Shown here: one piece after another, positions 37,644-51,100 of the stretch
Layout: each line of letters starts with the position of its first letter
How positions within the stretch are numbered: position 1 is the first letter of the stretch
NCBI RefSeq assembly: GCF_033115175.1
Contig: NC_084843.1
Location: 54,228,474-54,292,473 of the forward strand
DNA length: 64,000 nt
Reading direction: 5' to 3'
Source: Lepus europaeus
Taxonomy: Eukaryota > Chordata > Mammalia > Lagomorpha > Leporidae
Notes under the pieces: generated by a model
Database searches by the model: none
Told to the model about the DNA's origin: nothing
Seen by the model: only the letters and a program-made list of their open reading frames with translations
Position numbers and translations under genes: made by a program

Positions 37644-37962
37644 AGGGCCAGCATTATGGTGAGGTGGGGAAAGACACCACCGTGATGCCAGCAAGCCATC
37701 TGGACACTGGTTCGTATTCTGGCTGCCCCACTTTTGATCCAGCTCCCTGTTAATGGCCTGGGAAGGGCAATGGAAGATGGCCCAAGTGTTTGAGCCCCTG
37801 CAAGCCATGTGGAAGATCCAAATGAAGTCCCTGGGTCCTGGCTTTTGTCTGGCCTAGCCCTGACTGTTGTGGCTCTGGGGGAGAAAACCAGCAGACTCAA
37901 GACCTCTCTCTGTCTCTTCCTCTCTCTCTCTGTAAATCTTTATTTACTTACTTACAGAAAAT
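37644..37962 (+). mobile_element. C-repeat SINE, diverged
   Basis: Head GGGCCAGCATTATGGTGAGG, centre GCCCAAGTGTTTGAGCCCCTG, tail TCTCTCTGTAAATCTTTATTTAC. The flanks GATGAGTGT and GATGAATGT are a probable target duplication. Confidence 0.85.
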
Positions 37963-37984
37963 AGTGATGAATGTAAGGGCTTTT

Positions 37985-38006
37985 TTAAAAAAAGATTTAT
38001 TTATTT

Positions 38007-38038
<32 letters not shown>

Positions 38039-38290
38039 TCTTCCATTTGCTGGTTCACTTCCCAAATGGTTGTAATGGCTGAAGCTAGGCTGATTCAAAG
38101 CCAGGAACTTCTTCCGGGTCTCCCACGTGGATGCAGGGGCCCAGGCACTTGGACCATCTTCTGCTGCTTTCCTAGGCACATTAACAGGGAGCTGGTTCTG
38201 AAGTGGAGCAGCCAGGACTCGAACCAGAGCCCCTATGGGATGCCGGTGCTGCAGACAGTGGCTTTATCCATTGCACCATTGTACTGGCCT
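37985..38290 (-). mobile_element. C-repeat SINE facing the previous one
   Basis: Minus-strand copy beginning in its A-tail complement and a (GA)n tract, then CTGGTTCACTTCCCAAATGG and the head complement ATTGCACCATTGTACTGGCC. AAGGGCTTTTTT on the left and AAGGGCCTGTTTT on the right look like its target duplication. With the preceding plus-strand SINE it forms a tail-to-tail pair about 20 bp apart. Confidence 0.88.
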
Positions 38291-39299
38291 GAAGGGCCTG
38301 TTTTAAAAGAAGGCAAGGTGCAGAGGAAGGAGAAACAGTCTCCTCAAGGAAGGAAAACAGCCAGCAGATTTCTACTTAATGGCTCATTGCCAGAATTCTG
38401 CCACGCTACTCTCAGGTAGCCCTGGAAGACAAATATCCTAGTCACGCAAATTGTTGAGCTTCCTTCCAAAACAGATGCTTTCAAGAAAGGAAATGGTATG
38501 TATGCTGATCTGAGAGCTAGCAATCTGACCTGTTTCAATGCTGTGTCCACACATCTACACGTACATTTCGTCCTTCCCCCCAGTTAGGTAATCCGAAGGT
38601 CTTACACACCTGGCATGTCCTGTTCAAGACCCAGATTCTCTTGGTTCTATAACAAGTGAGAATGTGACTCCTTACCTGGCAGCCAGGAACGCACAGAAAA
38701 AGTTACCTTTCCTCAAGAGGAAAAAACAAACAAAAAAATCCCTTCAAAGAAGGGATGCAACTGGGAAGCTCACCACTGGCCAAAAATAGGATGGGCTCTC
38801 TGACCTGGCGAGGGAGTGGAGGGCATATTCCCTCCCTGTCTGTACGCTCCCGATGTCTCTCTTGGGTGGACAGCTTCTATCCATTACCTTCTCCAGCCCC
38901 CTAGTCTCCTATCCTGCAGAGTCTTCTTTTCAATTAGCTTTGTGGCCACATTGGATGAAGACATTCTGGAGAAGCTACTTTTGAGGTTTAGTAGCATACT
39001 TGCTCTGAATGTGTGGTTGAGGTCTTCCGCATTGGCTTCCTGGGTCGAGAATCCAGACACCGCCCAAAACCACAAAGACCTTTTCTAGGTAGTGTCTAAG
39101 AACAGATTCCATCCATTCTGGATCTGAATATCTAGCAGATGATTTCACCTGACCTAAATCTTTATATACTTACCAGATAACTGCATCTGGCTCTGTATTT
39201 TCATTTCTGTATATTCATTTAAATTTTTAAAACAGGAAATACATTGTCATTGTTGTATTGGATCCTTCCTACTTCCAAATCATATTAAAAAAACTTTTT
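38291..39299. other. No gene recognised
   Basis: Somewhat GC-richer than its surroundings (38560-39110). Overlapping frames on both strands (38816-39088 and 38884-39075) lack motifs. Confidence 0.3.
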
Positions 39300-39560
39300 G
39301 GGGTCAGCACTGAGGTGCTGCAGGGTAAGTCGCTGCCTGCAGTGCTGGGAAAGCAGTGGAAGATGGTCCAAATCCTTAGGCCCCTGCACCCACATGGGAG
39401 ACACAGATGGGGCTTCTGGCTCTTGGCTTCAGCATGGCCCATTCCAAGCTGATGCGGCCATTTGGAGAGTGAACCAGCAGATGGAACATTTTTCCTCCCT
39501 CTTTCTCTCCCTCTCTAATCTCTGTAACTCTTTCAAATATATGCCTTTAAAAAATAAAAA
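39300..39560 (+). mobile_element. C-repeat SINE with internal deletion
   Basis: GGGGTCAGCACTGAGGTGCTG head runs straight into AGTGCTGGGAAAGCAGTGGAAG, so the block between the tRNA-like head and the centre is missing. The 3' half is normal (GCCCCTGCACCCACATGGGAG, AGTGAACCAGCAGATGGAAC). Confidence 0.85.
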
Positions 39561-42542
39561 TACTTTTTTTTGACATATACCATATTGGTTTACACCAATG
39601 AGCCTCTGTTCATGTTTTTTCCCCTCTGTTTCCTGTGTCTTCAGGTAGCTTACTTGTCTTCAGCTAGTTAATCCATAGTATCTACGCTCTACTATAATAA
39701 GGAAATTAAAATATTTATATGGCCTTGACTGGGAGATGGGTGGCCTCTGCCAGTTGGAACTTTCATTTACGATTTTTAGTTTCAAACAACTGAGTAACCT
39801 TCACAGAAAGTTCCTCAAACTTCTTTATATTTTGGAAGAAAAGGCACTGAGACTATTTTATTACCATAAAATTTTGCTGGGGAACTTTATGGTCATTTAC
39901 TGTGATCTTCCTGTGAGAACAAAAAGGAACAGCACCCTTGAGCCTGGGTTTCCAACAATCTTCATAGTGGCTGACATTGATGAGACAATGACTATGCTTT
40001 CAATCTCAGTTTTGTCAATGTTAGTATTATTTTGATGTATGAATCTTAAGTCACAGAAATTCACCTTTATCTTCAGCATGCCCAATTTTCCTGGAGACAC
40101 CTTAATCCCTTTTCTCAAGGATGTTCTAATATAGGGGAAATAAATCCAATGAGAACCCAAGACTTCAAAAACAGTTTTCTATTATTCTTTCTTACTATTA
40201 TCAATTCCTCTGTGAAAGGCAGATGTAGCATAGTCCTTACAATTTCAAAGTTGCCTTGACTTTTTAAAAAAAAAGTTGGATGGTTCTGCTCATTCTTCCT
40301 GCTATGTTTCTACGTAAATACTAAAATTACTCTAAAAGAAAAATTAAAAGTTCTCAATCCTCTTCTGAAATTATATTAGGAAAAGCAAACATATTCCAGG
40401 GGAAAATATTTGGTTAAATACAATGTTTTAATAACCATCCATCATTTAAGTTCTTATCCACACTGGAACTATATGTAAAATAAAATTTTGTGAAAATTAA
40501 AACAGAACCAACTGTCTAATCCAGAGGTTCATTAATTCAAAAATTATTTTGAGCATTGAGTATTTGTCAATTATATAGCTGTTTTTAGAGTTACTTTTTA
40601 TTCGCTCCACTGTATAGTCACATTTGTCTATTCAACAAGTTCCTTGCCTTCTTATTCATGTAAGCTGAAGCTATGGAGTGTGTGCTCAGTACTAGGAACA
40701 CAAAGATGAATAAATATGCCCCATTTCTCAGGGTTCATATCATTTTTCATTCCTCTCATTGTCTTAACAGGGATGACCGCTTCTTAGGGATAGGATTTCC
40801 AAGCTAGTTCTAGAGTTTAGTGTTGTTTCCTGAATAGATCTCACTGGGGAAAGGTCAGCTTTCTTCATGCTCTCCCACAAAAGCTGGAGAATTTATTATC
40901 TTAAGAGTAATTTCAGCAGACAAATTTGTTTTGGAAAATCTGGTAAATTTTTTCATGGAATTTGTTCTAATATATGGACCATATACTGTTTGTGAGACAG
41001 TTGCAAACAGAATGCATTATATATTCTGAGTATAAAATGTGATAAATATACCATATTTACTAATTATTTGTCATTTAAAAGTATATCCATTATATATTTG
41101 CATATATATATTAGGCATTTCTTTTATTAATGACAATTCTTCTATAGCCTTATATTTCAATTAACATTAATGGAATGAGATGGAAGAATTATAGTGTTCT
41201 GCTAATAGTCTACTTGGTAGAATAATTCACAGAAATTCACATAATGTATTTGTTATGCATTATACCTTCTGTTTGGTATGTAGTGTCATTTTTACCTGTT
41301 AAAGTATTTTTCTCATGAAATCAACTTGAACTGACATTAAGGTCATAATGCCTGTTTTATTTTTTGGTAAGCCTTTGCCTACTCTTGAAGTTCTTTTCTG
41401 GTTTTACTTTGTTTTAAATTCCTTTATCTCTTGTTATACGGCATGGGATTAGGCTTTGTATTGTGATCTAATCTGATAGTTATTTAATAACCCATTACAT
41501 TTTTGATATGACGGATATAACTGCTTTTAATGCTGTTAGAGAGGACCAAATGCCCTTATCCAAGACTTTGAAACCCAAAGACTCTAAAAATTGGTAGTTT
41601 TTTGAGAACTCATTTGATGATGCACTGTAACTTGAAAAGTAGTAAGGCTGATTTTAATACTTTTTAAGCCAACTTTCTTTGAAAACGAACTGTTTGATTC
41701 TCTAAGATTTAGTATACTCAATTGCAATGTAATGCCCCAGACCTCCACAGGGATGCTTAAAAATATATGTTATATGTCCCATACAGCCCTTCTAGAACCT
41801 TAATAATTCTCAACTCCCAAATAGAAAGGAGCCAAGGGATTCAGATAAAGGATTGTGCACCTATATAATCTTATACTTCCCTCTATTATAGCTTTATTTT
41901 CCCCAGCTTTATTGAGGTATAGTTGACATATTTTATGGATTTAAAAAATAGTTATAGTCTATGGTCTGCTTGCTTGTGTTTGCATTTATTTCTTCTCATA
42001 TCTATGAAGGTTTATCTTTTTGCTGTGAATAGTTTTATTACTTAATATAATACTTGTAGTCCTCTATTTCTTTAGGTCTTATCCCTTAATTTCTTTATGT
42101 GAGCAATAAACATAGTTTATTTCTTCTATTTCTGCTGCCTACCATCTCTGCCATGAGCAAAATTAATCAAGATTTTTTCTTATATTTAAATTTGTGGTTG
42201 TTTACACATTCCATATGGGTTTTCCGCAATGTAGGCCTGCTTTATTATCAAAGTCAGGCCATTGTAAAAAATAAATAAATAAACTCTAAAGAGTCTGGGA
42301 TTTTTCTCCATTTTCAGACTAAAATGTTAGCCTGCCACAGGTGCATGAATGATAATAGAAAGATGAGACTTCGAAGACAAAAAAACAAAGGACAGTTTAA
42401 TTACAGTAGTATTTATGGCCTATATCAGCATTTTTGCACTGCAAACCCTTTCAGGGAAATTCAAAAGGAACCAGATGCCACCTGCACAGAGTAGGTTGCA
42501 TTACGGGATTGAAGCACGGAGCAAAGGCAAATGCAATATTTT
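39561..42542. other. No gene recognised; ancient fragments only
   Basis: About 3 kb of AT-rich DNA. 40660-40740 (GAGTGTGTGCTCAGTACTAGGAACACAAAGATGAATAA) resembles an ancient mammalian SINE/LINE tail. Near 41895 CCAGCTTTATTGAGGTATAGTTGACAT is typical of an old antisense repeat. No coding support. Confidence 0.35.
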
Positions 42543-42845
42543 CATTTATTTTTTGGTCTGTATTTATTTAAAAGGTAGAGTTACAGAGAGAGCAAGCAAG
42601 GGGTGGGGAAAGGCTAGAGAGCGAGCGATCTTCCTTCTGCTGGTTCATTCCCCAAATGGCTTCAATGGTTAGAGCTGGGCCAGGCTGAAGCCAGGAGCCA
42701 GGAACCTCTGCCAGGTCTCCCACAAGGGACCCAAGCACAGGGGGGTCCATCCTCTGACCCAGTGGCTGGGGCTCGAACTGGCACCAGGATGAGATGCTGG
42801 AGCCATAGGCAGCTGCTTTACCCACTGTGCCACAGTGCTGGCCCT
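42543..42845 (-). mobile_element. C-repeat SINE
   Basis: Minus-strand copy ending in the head complement CTGTGCCACAGTGCTGGCCCT. Flanked by AAATGCAATATTTT (42529-42542) and AAATGCAATCTTTT (42846-42859), a 14-bp duplication with one or two changes. Confidence 0.9.
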
Positions 42846-43194
42846 AAATGCAATCTTTTTTTATAATAGGCAGTAAGCCTGGGTGCCCCTTGCTCTGGAA
42901 AGAGACACTGTCTTACTGGATTGGACAGGAAGCATGCCCACATTTTGCCTCAGTGTTATGTTGTCTTTATCTTCAATGGCTGTATATTGTACAAAACTCT
43001 GAAAGGCAGTTTAGGGGAAAAAAGGCAGAGGGTGGCAGTCAGTATCTCTGCTCACAAGACACATAGAAATAGGACCCCCTTAGGGAACTGTCTTTCACCA
43101 ATATCTACCACTTATTTTTCCATGAGTATCCTCCATCAGTCATCCTAATTAATCTGACCACCAGTGACTGAGACCAAATCATTCTGATGTTTCT

Positions 43195-43960
43195 CTTAGA
43201 GCAATTAATTGGGGCTGGTTTCAATAGGACTCCAAGCCACAGGGTGACGCCAACCTGTAATACTGACATCAACCTTGCCCCCTAAGGTCCTGGACACAAA
43301 CAACTCAATAAATCCCATAAACCAGCAGGGTCTGCCTTAAGATGCCAGATGGCTTTCTCCTCAAGATTCTGTATTGACCTTTCCACTTGGCAGAAGGCAT
43401 CAATCCAGGTGCCACAGAATGTATTAGCAATTGCGGTCTCTTCCTTTGCCCCAGAGGAGGAAGTATCAGGCAATTCTACTCATTTCTAATGACTCTGGCC
43501 ACTGTACTGGGGCTGACATGAATGCCTTACAGACCTGAGGTGATGTCATTGATCACTTCTGCTAAAGTTAGGGGCAAGTTGCAAAAACTTTTTCTAACTG
43601 GATGAATATCACCGCAGAGTTAACAGCCATCGTGGGTGTGCACATAGCCAGTTATCCCCCTGGAAGCGCTGCCTGGTTAGCAGGGGTAACCACATTTGGA
43701 GAAGTCCTCATTATTCTGCAGGGGCCACTCTTCTTGGAACCAGCTGGTACAGCATTCATTCTCTCTGTAGTAAACAGGGGATCTAAGTTACACCCACGTA
43801 GCGTGCCCACTCCTTGCAGAACTGCACTGCTCTCGGCTGTTTCTGGAAGTTACTGCACTATCTCTTGGCCATGTCTTTGTCTGCTTCATCCTGCCTGTCT
43901 GGTGCTCTCCTTTCTCTCCACTGCTTTTCTAATCTATGTCACATATTTTGGAGTCCAGAA
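43195..43960 (-). mobile_element. Probable ancient endogenous retrovirus internal fragment
   Basis: Read on the minus strand, this stretch matches my memory of an old mammalian ERV internal region found in antisense in many genomes, though I cannot fix the family (ERV3/ERVL-like is a guess). The minus frame at 43282-43473 contains a C-G-T-W-I-D box and a later G-L-W-D-L-L stretch that could derive from an envelope transmembrane subunit. The frame is only 63 codons with stops on both sides, so nothing functional remains. Confidence 0.35.
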
Positions 43961-44297
43961 TTTCCCCTAATTTTTAGTTTTGGTAGAATCACTCTGATAC
44001 TTATGTCTCAGTTTTGATCCACTGGAAGTTTTCAAGAAGCTAAACAGAGAATCACTCATTGTACACTATTACCTTCCAACCAAATGCCTCTGAAAATTCT
44101 GTTAAATTGCTTCCATATAAGTCTATATACATAACAGGTGAAAATGAAGCAAAATCATCTTCTATGTTTACTGCTATGGATTTAGCACCTAGAACAGTAT
44201 CTCACAAACAACAGGCATTCAATAGTATGCTGTTAGTGTTGTTAAGTCTTTGTGCATACGGGCTACCTATCATTCATTTAAAATAGCATTCTGTAGG
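43961..44297. other. Unassigned with an L2/MIR-like tail
   Basis: 44180-44245 (TTTAGCACCTAGAACAGTATCTCACAAACAACAGGCATTCAATAG) resembles the conserved L2 3' terminus. Otherwise nothing. Confidence 0.4.
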
Positions 44298-44560
44298 GAG
44301 GTCATTGGCTGAATGGTTTAGATGACAGTTAGGATGCCTACATCACAGTGTACCTGGGTTCCATACCCACTTCTGACTCCAGCTTCATACAAATGCAGGC
44401 ACTGGGAGGCAGTGGTGATAGCTCAGATAGCTGGGTTCCTACCTTCCACATGGGAGACCTTGATTGAGTCCTTGGCTCTTGGGCTTCTGCCAGGTCTTTG
44501 TGGGAATTTGGGAAGTGAACCAACGAATGGAATCAATTGCTTTCTTTTAAATAATCATCT
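44298..44560 (+). mobile_element. C-repeat SINE, old
   Basis: Diverged copy: GGTCATTGGCTGAATGGTTTAG head, CCTTCCACATGGGAGACC, CTTGGCTCTTGGGCTTCTGCC and GGGAAGTGAACCAACGAATGG. The CT tail is eroded. Confidence 0.75.
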
Positions 44561-44921
44561 CTTAAAGTTTTTAAAATTAAAAACTTAAAAAAATCCTGTA
44601 CCATATGGCAGGTACAAGAATATGGCAAACATGTAGATAAATGGAGTTCAAACACTTAAAATTGAGCAAAATAAAGTGTCAAACATTGTACATACTAGAA
44701 CTTCCTTTATAGCAATAAGAAAACTAAAAACAAGGCAATAATAGCTAATATCTAAAACTATACATAGGTGCCCATTATAAAAATGTTTGGGGAAGGGTTA
44801 GTGTTATGAATCAAAGGGGTTTTTTAGCCTTTTCAATATTTCTTTTAATAAATGAGACTGTATTTGTACTATTCTTGTATTATTTGGAATTAATTTTAAA
44901 CTATACCCAATTTTTATTGAA

Positions 44922-45137
44922 AGATATAAGAACTTCAAACTTTGTGGAAAAAAGTAATAAGAAAGTTGTTTATCCTGGTGTACAAAATGATGAGATCCAT
45001 GCATAGTTTTTATAATACACTTTTTTCATGCGCATTTTTAAGACCCCTTATGTGCATGGATTTCAAGAAATATTTTGAATGCATATAAATTTACATTTTG
45101 ACTCCATTTTCCATGAACTTTTAAAATTACTCTTACA
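44922..45137. mobile_element. Compound mariner-like element
   Basis: AAGAACTTCAAACTTTGTGG begins a palindromic unit whose partner ACTTTTTTCATGCGCATTTTTAAGACCCC lies near 45020-45050. A second half-unit follows, sharing GCATGGATTTCAAGAAATATT and ending TCCATTTTCCATGAACTTTTAAAATTAC. This suggests one element inserted into, or recombined with, another. Confidence 0.45.
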
Positions 45138-48100
45138 TAGCATAGTGGCTTGTGTTTTTCTCCTTCAGCAGATTATTGCCACAGATCAAATTTTTCAGAA
45201 AAAACTCTCTTGGAAAGGGAGATCTGCATTAAGGAGGTCTGTGAGTGAGTGCTCCTTGGGAACAATGTACCTTTGAGCCCAGAGAAAAACAAGATTATGC
45301 CAAGAGAAAAGTACAGCCATGATGCATTTGAAACACAGAGCTCCCTGGCTCCACAGGGATCCTGGAGCAAGCTTGGTCCTTCGGAGTTGCTCTGCATTGA
45401 GGAAAGGCATTGGGTCTTGCTGCTCCAGGATCAGCCATTAGCAGACGTGGGCTGTGCTTCTTTAGGTGAGGCCAGTTCCCAGGAAGGAATCCATCTAAGG
45501 GCTATCAACCACCAAGACTTCCAGCAGCTGGGAAATGAGTGCTGGAGTGCTTGCGTCCTGATGTGCCGGTCACAGGCAATCTGGACAGCAGCCACTGCAA
45601 GAATAAACTCTCGGAGGAGAGGAGCTGTGACTTCACTTAATCCCAAGCCTTTTGCAGTATTTGGCACATGATAGAAACTCAGTGAAATTCCACTGGATGA
45701 ATTAATGATTAATAATGTGCCCTCGACTCACTATTTCTTTTGGATAAAGAGTTACATCAAAGTGATGAGAATGAATCTACAAGTGATAAGTCAGGTTCCT
45801 ATCATGCAATTTTTATAAGCACCATTAAGCCATGGTAAAGAGCACAGACTTTATTTTATATACTCTAACATTCAAGAATTTTAGCTTGCCTTATGATTAT
45901 GTTTAGATTTCATATTGATCGTTCTGTCAGTGTGGATGAGTGCAGAACAGTTGAGAAGATGAATCGCAGACTTTCTTGACAGTTTGGGTAAAAATTGATG
46001 AAGCTCTGAAGTCACAAGAAACTGAAGAAAATTATGTAAAAAAAAAAACTTGGTTCTGTGAAGGGATAAAAACAAAAGTAGTGTAAAATGATTCTGGATT
46101 TTAAAGATGACTTAATGGTGTGATGAGGCTGTGGATTGCAGCAAAATGTAAAACACAAGAGGAGGAAGCCCATTAGGCCATTGAAACCAGAGTGTCTTGT
46201 TCACTATGCTATTCCAGTCTCTAGCATTTCTGTTTCTGAAAGCTGTATTCTAAAAGGATAATTCAGTCAAGAGAACGAATGAAGTGACACTCAAGACCCC
46301 TTTCTGTTATATTATCGTGCGGAAGGGTTCCTGAGCACTCTGATGCTCTAGTCTTCTGAGGTCACTCCTTGGAGGAGTTCCTGAAATAGCTACTCTGTCA
46401 AAGGAATGTGCACAGAACATAGCACTGAGGTGCTCCAAAGTTCAATAGAGGTACTGCCAGCTTATGTCAAGGCATGCTTCCAATAGCATTTGTCAAATAT
46501 GCTTTAAGTATTTAAAGTTTTCCTGCAAAATATATACTCACCTGTGTACCAGAATAATCTGTGACCACTTTAGAGACCATTGATGATATACCTCCTGATT
46601 TTATTTTTGAATGTGAACATTATAAATTTGGACATATCATGTAAGTCTATACTACCATCATAACTTATTTGCTTTTCTGTATTTTAAGGTTTATGAAAAA
46701 GTATATATACATATATTTAAAGTGACTATATTATTTAAAATATATAAGAACACTAATTTCGTTTTATCTCTTCATTTTGCAGAACATTTTGGGCCTTGGG
46801 AAAGTAAAATTATATCCCCATGTCACAACACACATCAATGGAATAGATAGAAATAGAATCCAATTGTCCCAAATAAGAGAAAAAAAGATATTCTTTTCAC
46901 TGCACCACAGTTCTGGAGAGAGATGAAATATTTATTAAGAGATTATCCTGCTACCACTGTCAAGTGGTTACTTTACCCCTTATAGATACTGTGATTGAGT
47001 GATTCAAAGAACATTTATGGAATTACAAAGGTCAAGATGAACCATACCATTTATCTAGGAAGCAAAAATTAAAGTCTATAAATTATAAACAAGGGTAATG
47101 ACTGACAAAAAGAAGAGTCATAGTGCATAAATTAAATCCATATGAGCTGTAGAAAAAAATTGATTACAAACACATTATCAAGGTGAAGGCCAAGCTAGTG
47201 AGTACATGAGAGAGAGGGGAAGCATCCTCCTTCTCTTTCGTAAGGAAATTGCCTGTTATTTTCAGTTTGCAAGCTGTCTTCAGGGTGCATTGATTTCATC
47301 AGACAACCAGGTGCCATCTGTCAAATATCTGTTCCAAGCCCTCTAAGCACTGAAGTTCACAGAAGCTAACGGTGCAGATACCCACTCCATGTAGAGCTCA
47401 CCTTGTAGAGGCGGGAAGCATCTATCTTTCTTGCAAATATTTGAACCATTTAATAGGAATAATCAGTGAATTGATTGCTTCCTTAGGCATTGCCAGTAAT
47501 ACTCTCTATTTTTGTCTTCTTGTGTTTTGTTTTTTTTTAATTTTGCTTCATCAACCAAGTCAATCATAAAAAAACTCTAGGTGTATGCAGTCGATTCTTC
47601 TTTACCTTAAAAAGACATGCCACTTTTTCCCTTACAACAGAAAGAAGTCATTAAACCAGAATAAGGTGAGCATGCTTTCTCTGTAGATAATTAAACTATT
47701 TCACATTTAGTGAGTCACATGGCCTCTATAAGAATCAATCATCTCCACCATGGTAGCGAGAATGAAGCTAAGACTTCATGTAAAGGAGCATGTATTCCAA
47801 TGAAACATTTGGACACTAAAATTTGAATTTAATAATTTTCAGTTTTTAATTGCATTAGAAATTTTCTGTCTATTTTCCCTTAAAGCCAGTAGACAATGGT
47901 GGGAAAAAGGAGCCCTCTGATCGGTTCAGATTTGGGGAAATAAACTATAGGAGGCTGAATATGTGTCTCACTGTCACCCCGGTGACCAGAGTTAGGTTTT
48001 CCTGGTGCCAGTAAGAGAATGTAGAAGTACTACATTAGTAAGACTGTGTTTCTTAATATCAGAGAGCTAGCAAGGGCAGAGCAGTGTGGTAATGCACAGA

Positions 48101-51100
48101 ACTTAAAAACAGGCTCACTACACTTAGTGCTAGGACCAGGACATAGGGAAACAGCTGCAAATCAGAAGGACAAGATCAAGAGTAAACAGAATGAAGAAAA
48201 GGGCGAAGGCCTTCCCAGGTGTTCCCAGGAACACCTTAAATACTAGATATACACAATCGCCTTTAGGGAAACATGTGTATATACTACCGCAGCAGGTCAG
48301 ACTAGAGCAGAGGAGACAATATTGTTCTGAAAGATACAGGCTTCACGGGTGCAGCACCATCCAATTCCTGAGGATGACGGCGCTAACTCACCTAACCCAT
48401 ACACCCCTGGCCTTCCATAAATATGCCACATGCTTTACACATGCCGTTCTGTTCTTCCTAAGCTTATATTAAAGCATATTATACCTGCCACTAGCTCCTT
48501 GTACAGTTAGGAGCCCTCACACACCACCCAGAAGAGGTCAAGTATTATTAAAGCTTAATATTTATTATATACTAAAAAGAGTGCATGAAGAGTTACCTAT
48601 CAAATACAAAGTGCTTTTTAAAACATTTCTTAAAAATTCTGAATAGGATATTGTTGAGATAAACTTTTGCTTTACACATGACTAAGGTAATATGTGCTTG
48701 AATAATCAGTGGGAAAATAAAGAATGGAAACAAGAAAAGGAGAGAGGGAGGGAAGAAGAGAGGAAGACAAAATATTTCCACTGGTAAATTTTGGCATCTC
48801 TCATGTTGCTGTTTCTACTATTTTTTCCTATGAGGATGCACAATCTACAAGTATGCTTATATAGATGGATAACCAAGTAAATACATGGTAGATATGAGAG
48901 AACTGCAAAACCACATGGAAAATGGGATTAAAATATAAATGTATTTTGGTGCATAAAGACAAAATCTTACTAATTTGCTAAAATCGTACTAATCTTACTA
49001 AATTAGTCACTTATTTCTGGCATTGAATAGGCAGAGAACCTATATATATCAGTAGGCATTTTTCATGAAATTTTTGGACGTGCCCCTATAGATAATAAAT
49101 AATCCATCTGGGTTTTATGTTTCAATAGGTCTAGGTAATTTTCCTATTTTATTATAAACCTTCTCAAATTCATCTGAATTTCTGCACTGCAGTGTGCTAA
49201 TGATAGATTTGTTGCAGGTTGTACATATCTGTGACATGTTGGCTTCTCACGGACCAGACTTAGCCTATGGTATTTAGGAAGGTATGCCCTTGGAGCCAGC
49301 ATAGGGCAGGGAGAAGGGAGAGAGAGACTGACAGAGAGGAAGTCGGACTACCATCTTCATCCCCCAAAGTGTCTTACCTCCGAGTGGGTTCTGAGGCTAA
49401 AATTTGACTCATCCTGGGACAGATGGCCAGCCTTTTCTACTCCCAGCTCTGTAAGACATGGGATGTGGACTGCCTTGAGAAGGATATTGCTTTGAGCAAA
49501 GTAACTTCCCACAGCCAGCTGCACTCAGCTTGTCTGCCAGAGGCACGGACACCTCTCGCAGCAGCTGGGTCAACAAGTTCATACTTGCACAGAGATTTGG
49601 ACCATCCACTGCTATGCGCTCACAATATCACACAATATAACTGCTCATTTAATTTTTATGTGATCAATTTTTCTTTATTAAAATAACAATGCACATTTTA
49701 AAGCATTTAGAATTACTACTTTAGTTTATATTCTAAAAATTAGAATTACTATGTTAAAATATTAAAAACAATTTTAAAGTTCTTGAAACATACAACAACT
49801 GATTGCTCCCATTTTCACTCATGCCAGGAGTGTACAAGAATTGCCCTTTTTAGAGTGAGTTTACCATCTTTGGATTTCTTTCATTTAAAAATAATTATAT
49901 TAATTCTTTTAAAGATTACTTTCTACCAGATACTAGTGAAGCTTGACATTAATTTACATGTATCCAAGCAATAATAAACTCTGGAAAATGGCTAATTCAT
50001 GCCTTTTACCCATCTTACCACTGGATTATTACTATCTCCACCATCACTGGATAAGATTTAAAACAGCTCAACCATAAAAATACAATGGTTTGGAAATCTG
50101 AAGTTGATTACTTCAACATAATCAATTCCTCTCCTACCTACCCCCATACCTCATTCACTCATTTCTATTACATGAGTTATTTTTTTATCTTTGCTTCTAG
50201 ATGGCAAACTGAAGGAGATGAATATTATGTGTAAAACAGCTGCACTTATCTTACAGCATACAACAATATACCCCAGAAAACGTCAGAGAAATGTGTAAGC
50301 AAGTTTGCTCAAATATTTGTTAATATCCTGATTGTGTACTGACTACTAAGATGGTATTTGTCAGTAGCTAAGATAGAAAATGAAGAAGTGATTTTCTTTT
50401 GAAATATATGATGAATTTTTGGTTTGTTATTAACTTTCTCTGTGCTTTGAAAAGCAAGAACAAAAAGGCATTAGCAGATATTTATTTTCTCCCTGTAAGC
50501 TTTTCATCTCTTATTTTGCTACAAAAGCCTGTTTGCTTGAGGCCCTTCTATTTTAATTCAATCAGTTGCAAATTAATTTTCTGGGGAACAAAAAGTATTC
50601 CTGAGAGATGGTATATGATTTCCATATTGCTTTTGTTTTCATCTTTAGGTTTTAAAAAGAAAATAAAGTTAATGAAGTCGATAGTAATAATCTTCTTTTC
50701 ATGTGATTTTTTTTTTAGATCTCATAATGAATTTAGTTGCTCAAAATATTTTTATAGTCAGGGTTCACTGATATTCAAATGAACATTTACCAGAACCCAA
50801 TGTATTAATCATAGCATATACAAATGATGCGATAAACTCAAGGAATCAAAGAGAATTAGCTGTAATAAGCAGTCTCCACGTGTAGTACGATTTATAAATA
50901 TTAAATGCAATCTCGGCTTTTTTCTTTATCTATTCCATTACCTACATCTCCCACCTGCAGTTAACTCTTCCTCTTTATCAATTTTTCAGAAACAAAAGAG
51001 TTCATCCCAAACACATGTCACTTCATTAGAGAGTTACCACACACACACAAAGGAGCTACTGTACAAGAGTACTAAAATACTTCGGAGCAGCAAAGGCATC

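Noticed and set aside
43602-43970. 122-codon plus-strand frame
   Set aside because: It lies on the opposite strand from the probable ERV fragment and has no recognisable domain.
50399-50782. 127-codon hydrophobic frame
   Set aside because: The start is not ATG, and the Phe/Ile/Leu/Lys richness follows from AT-rich DNA. No signal or membrane topology argues for a real protein.
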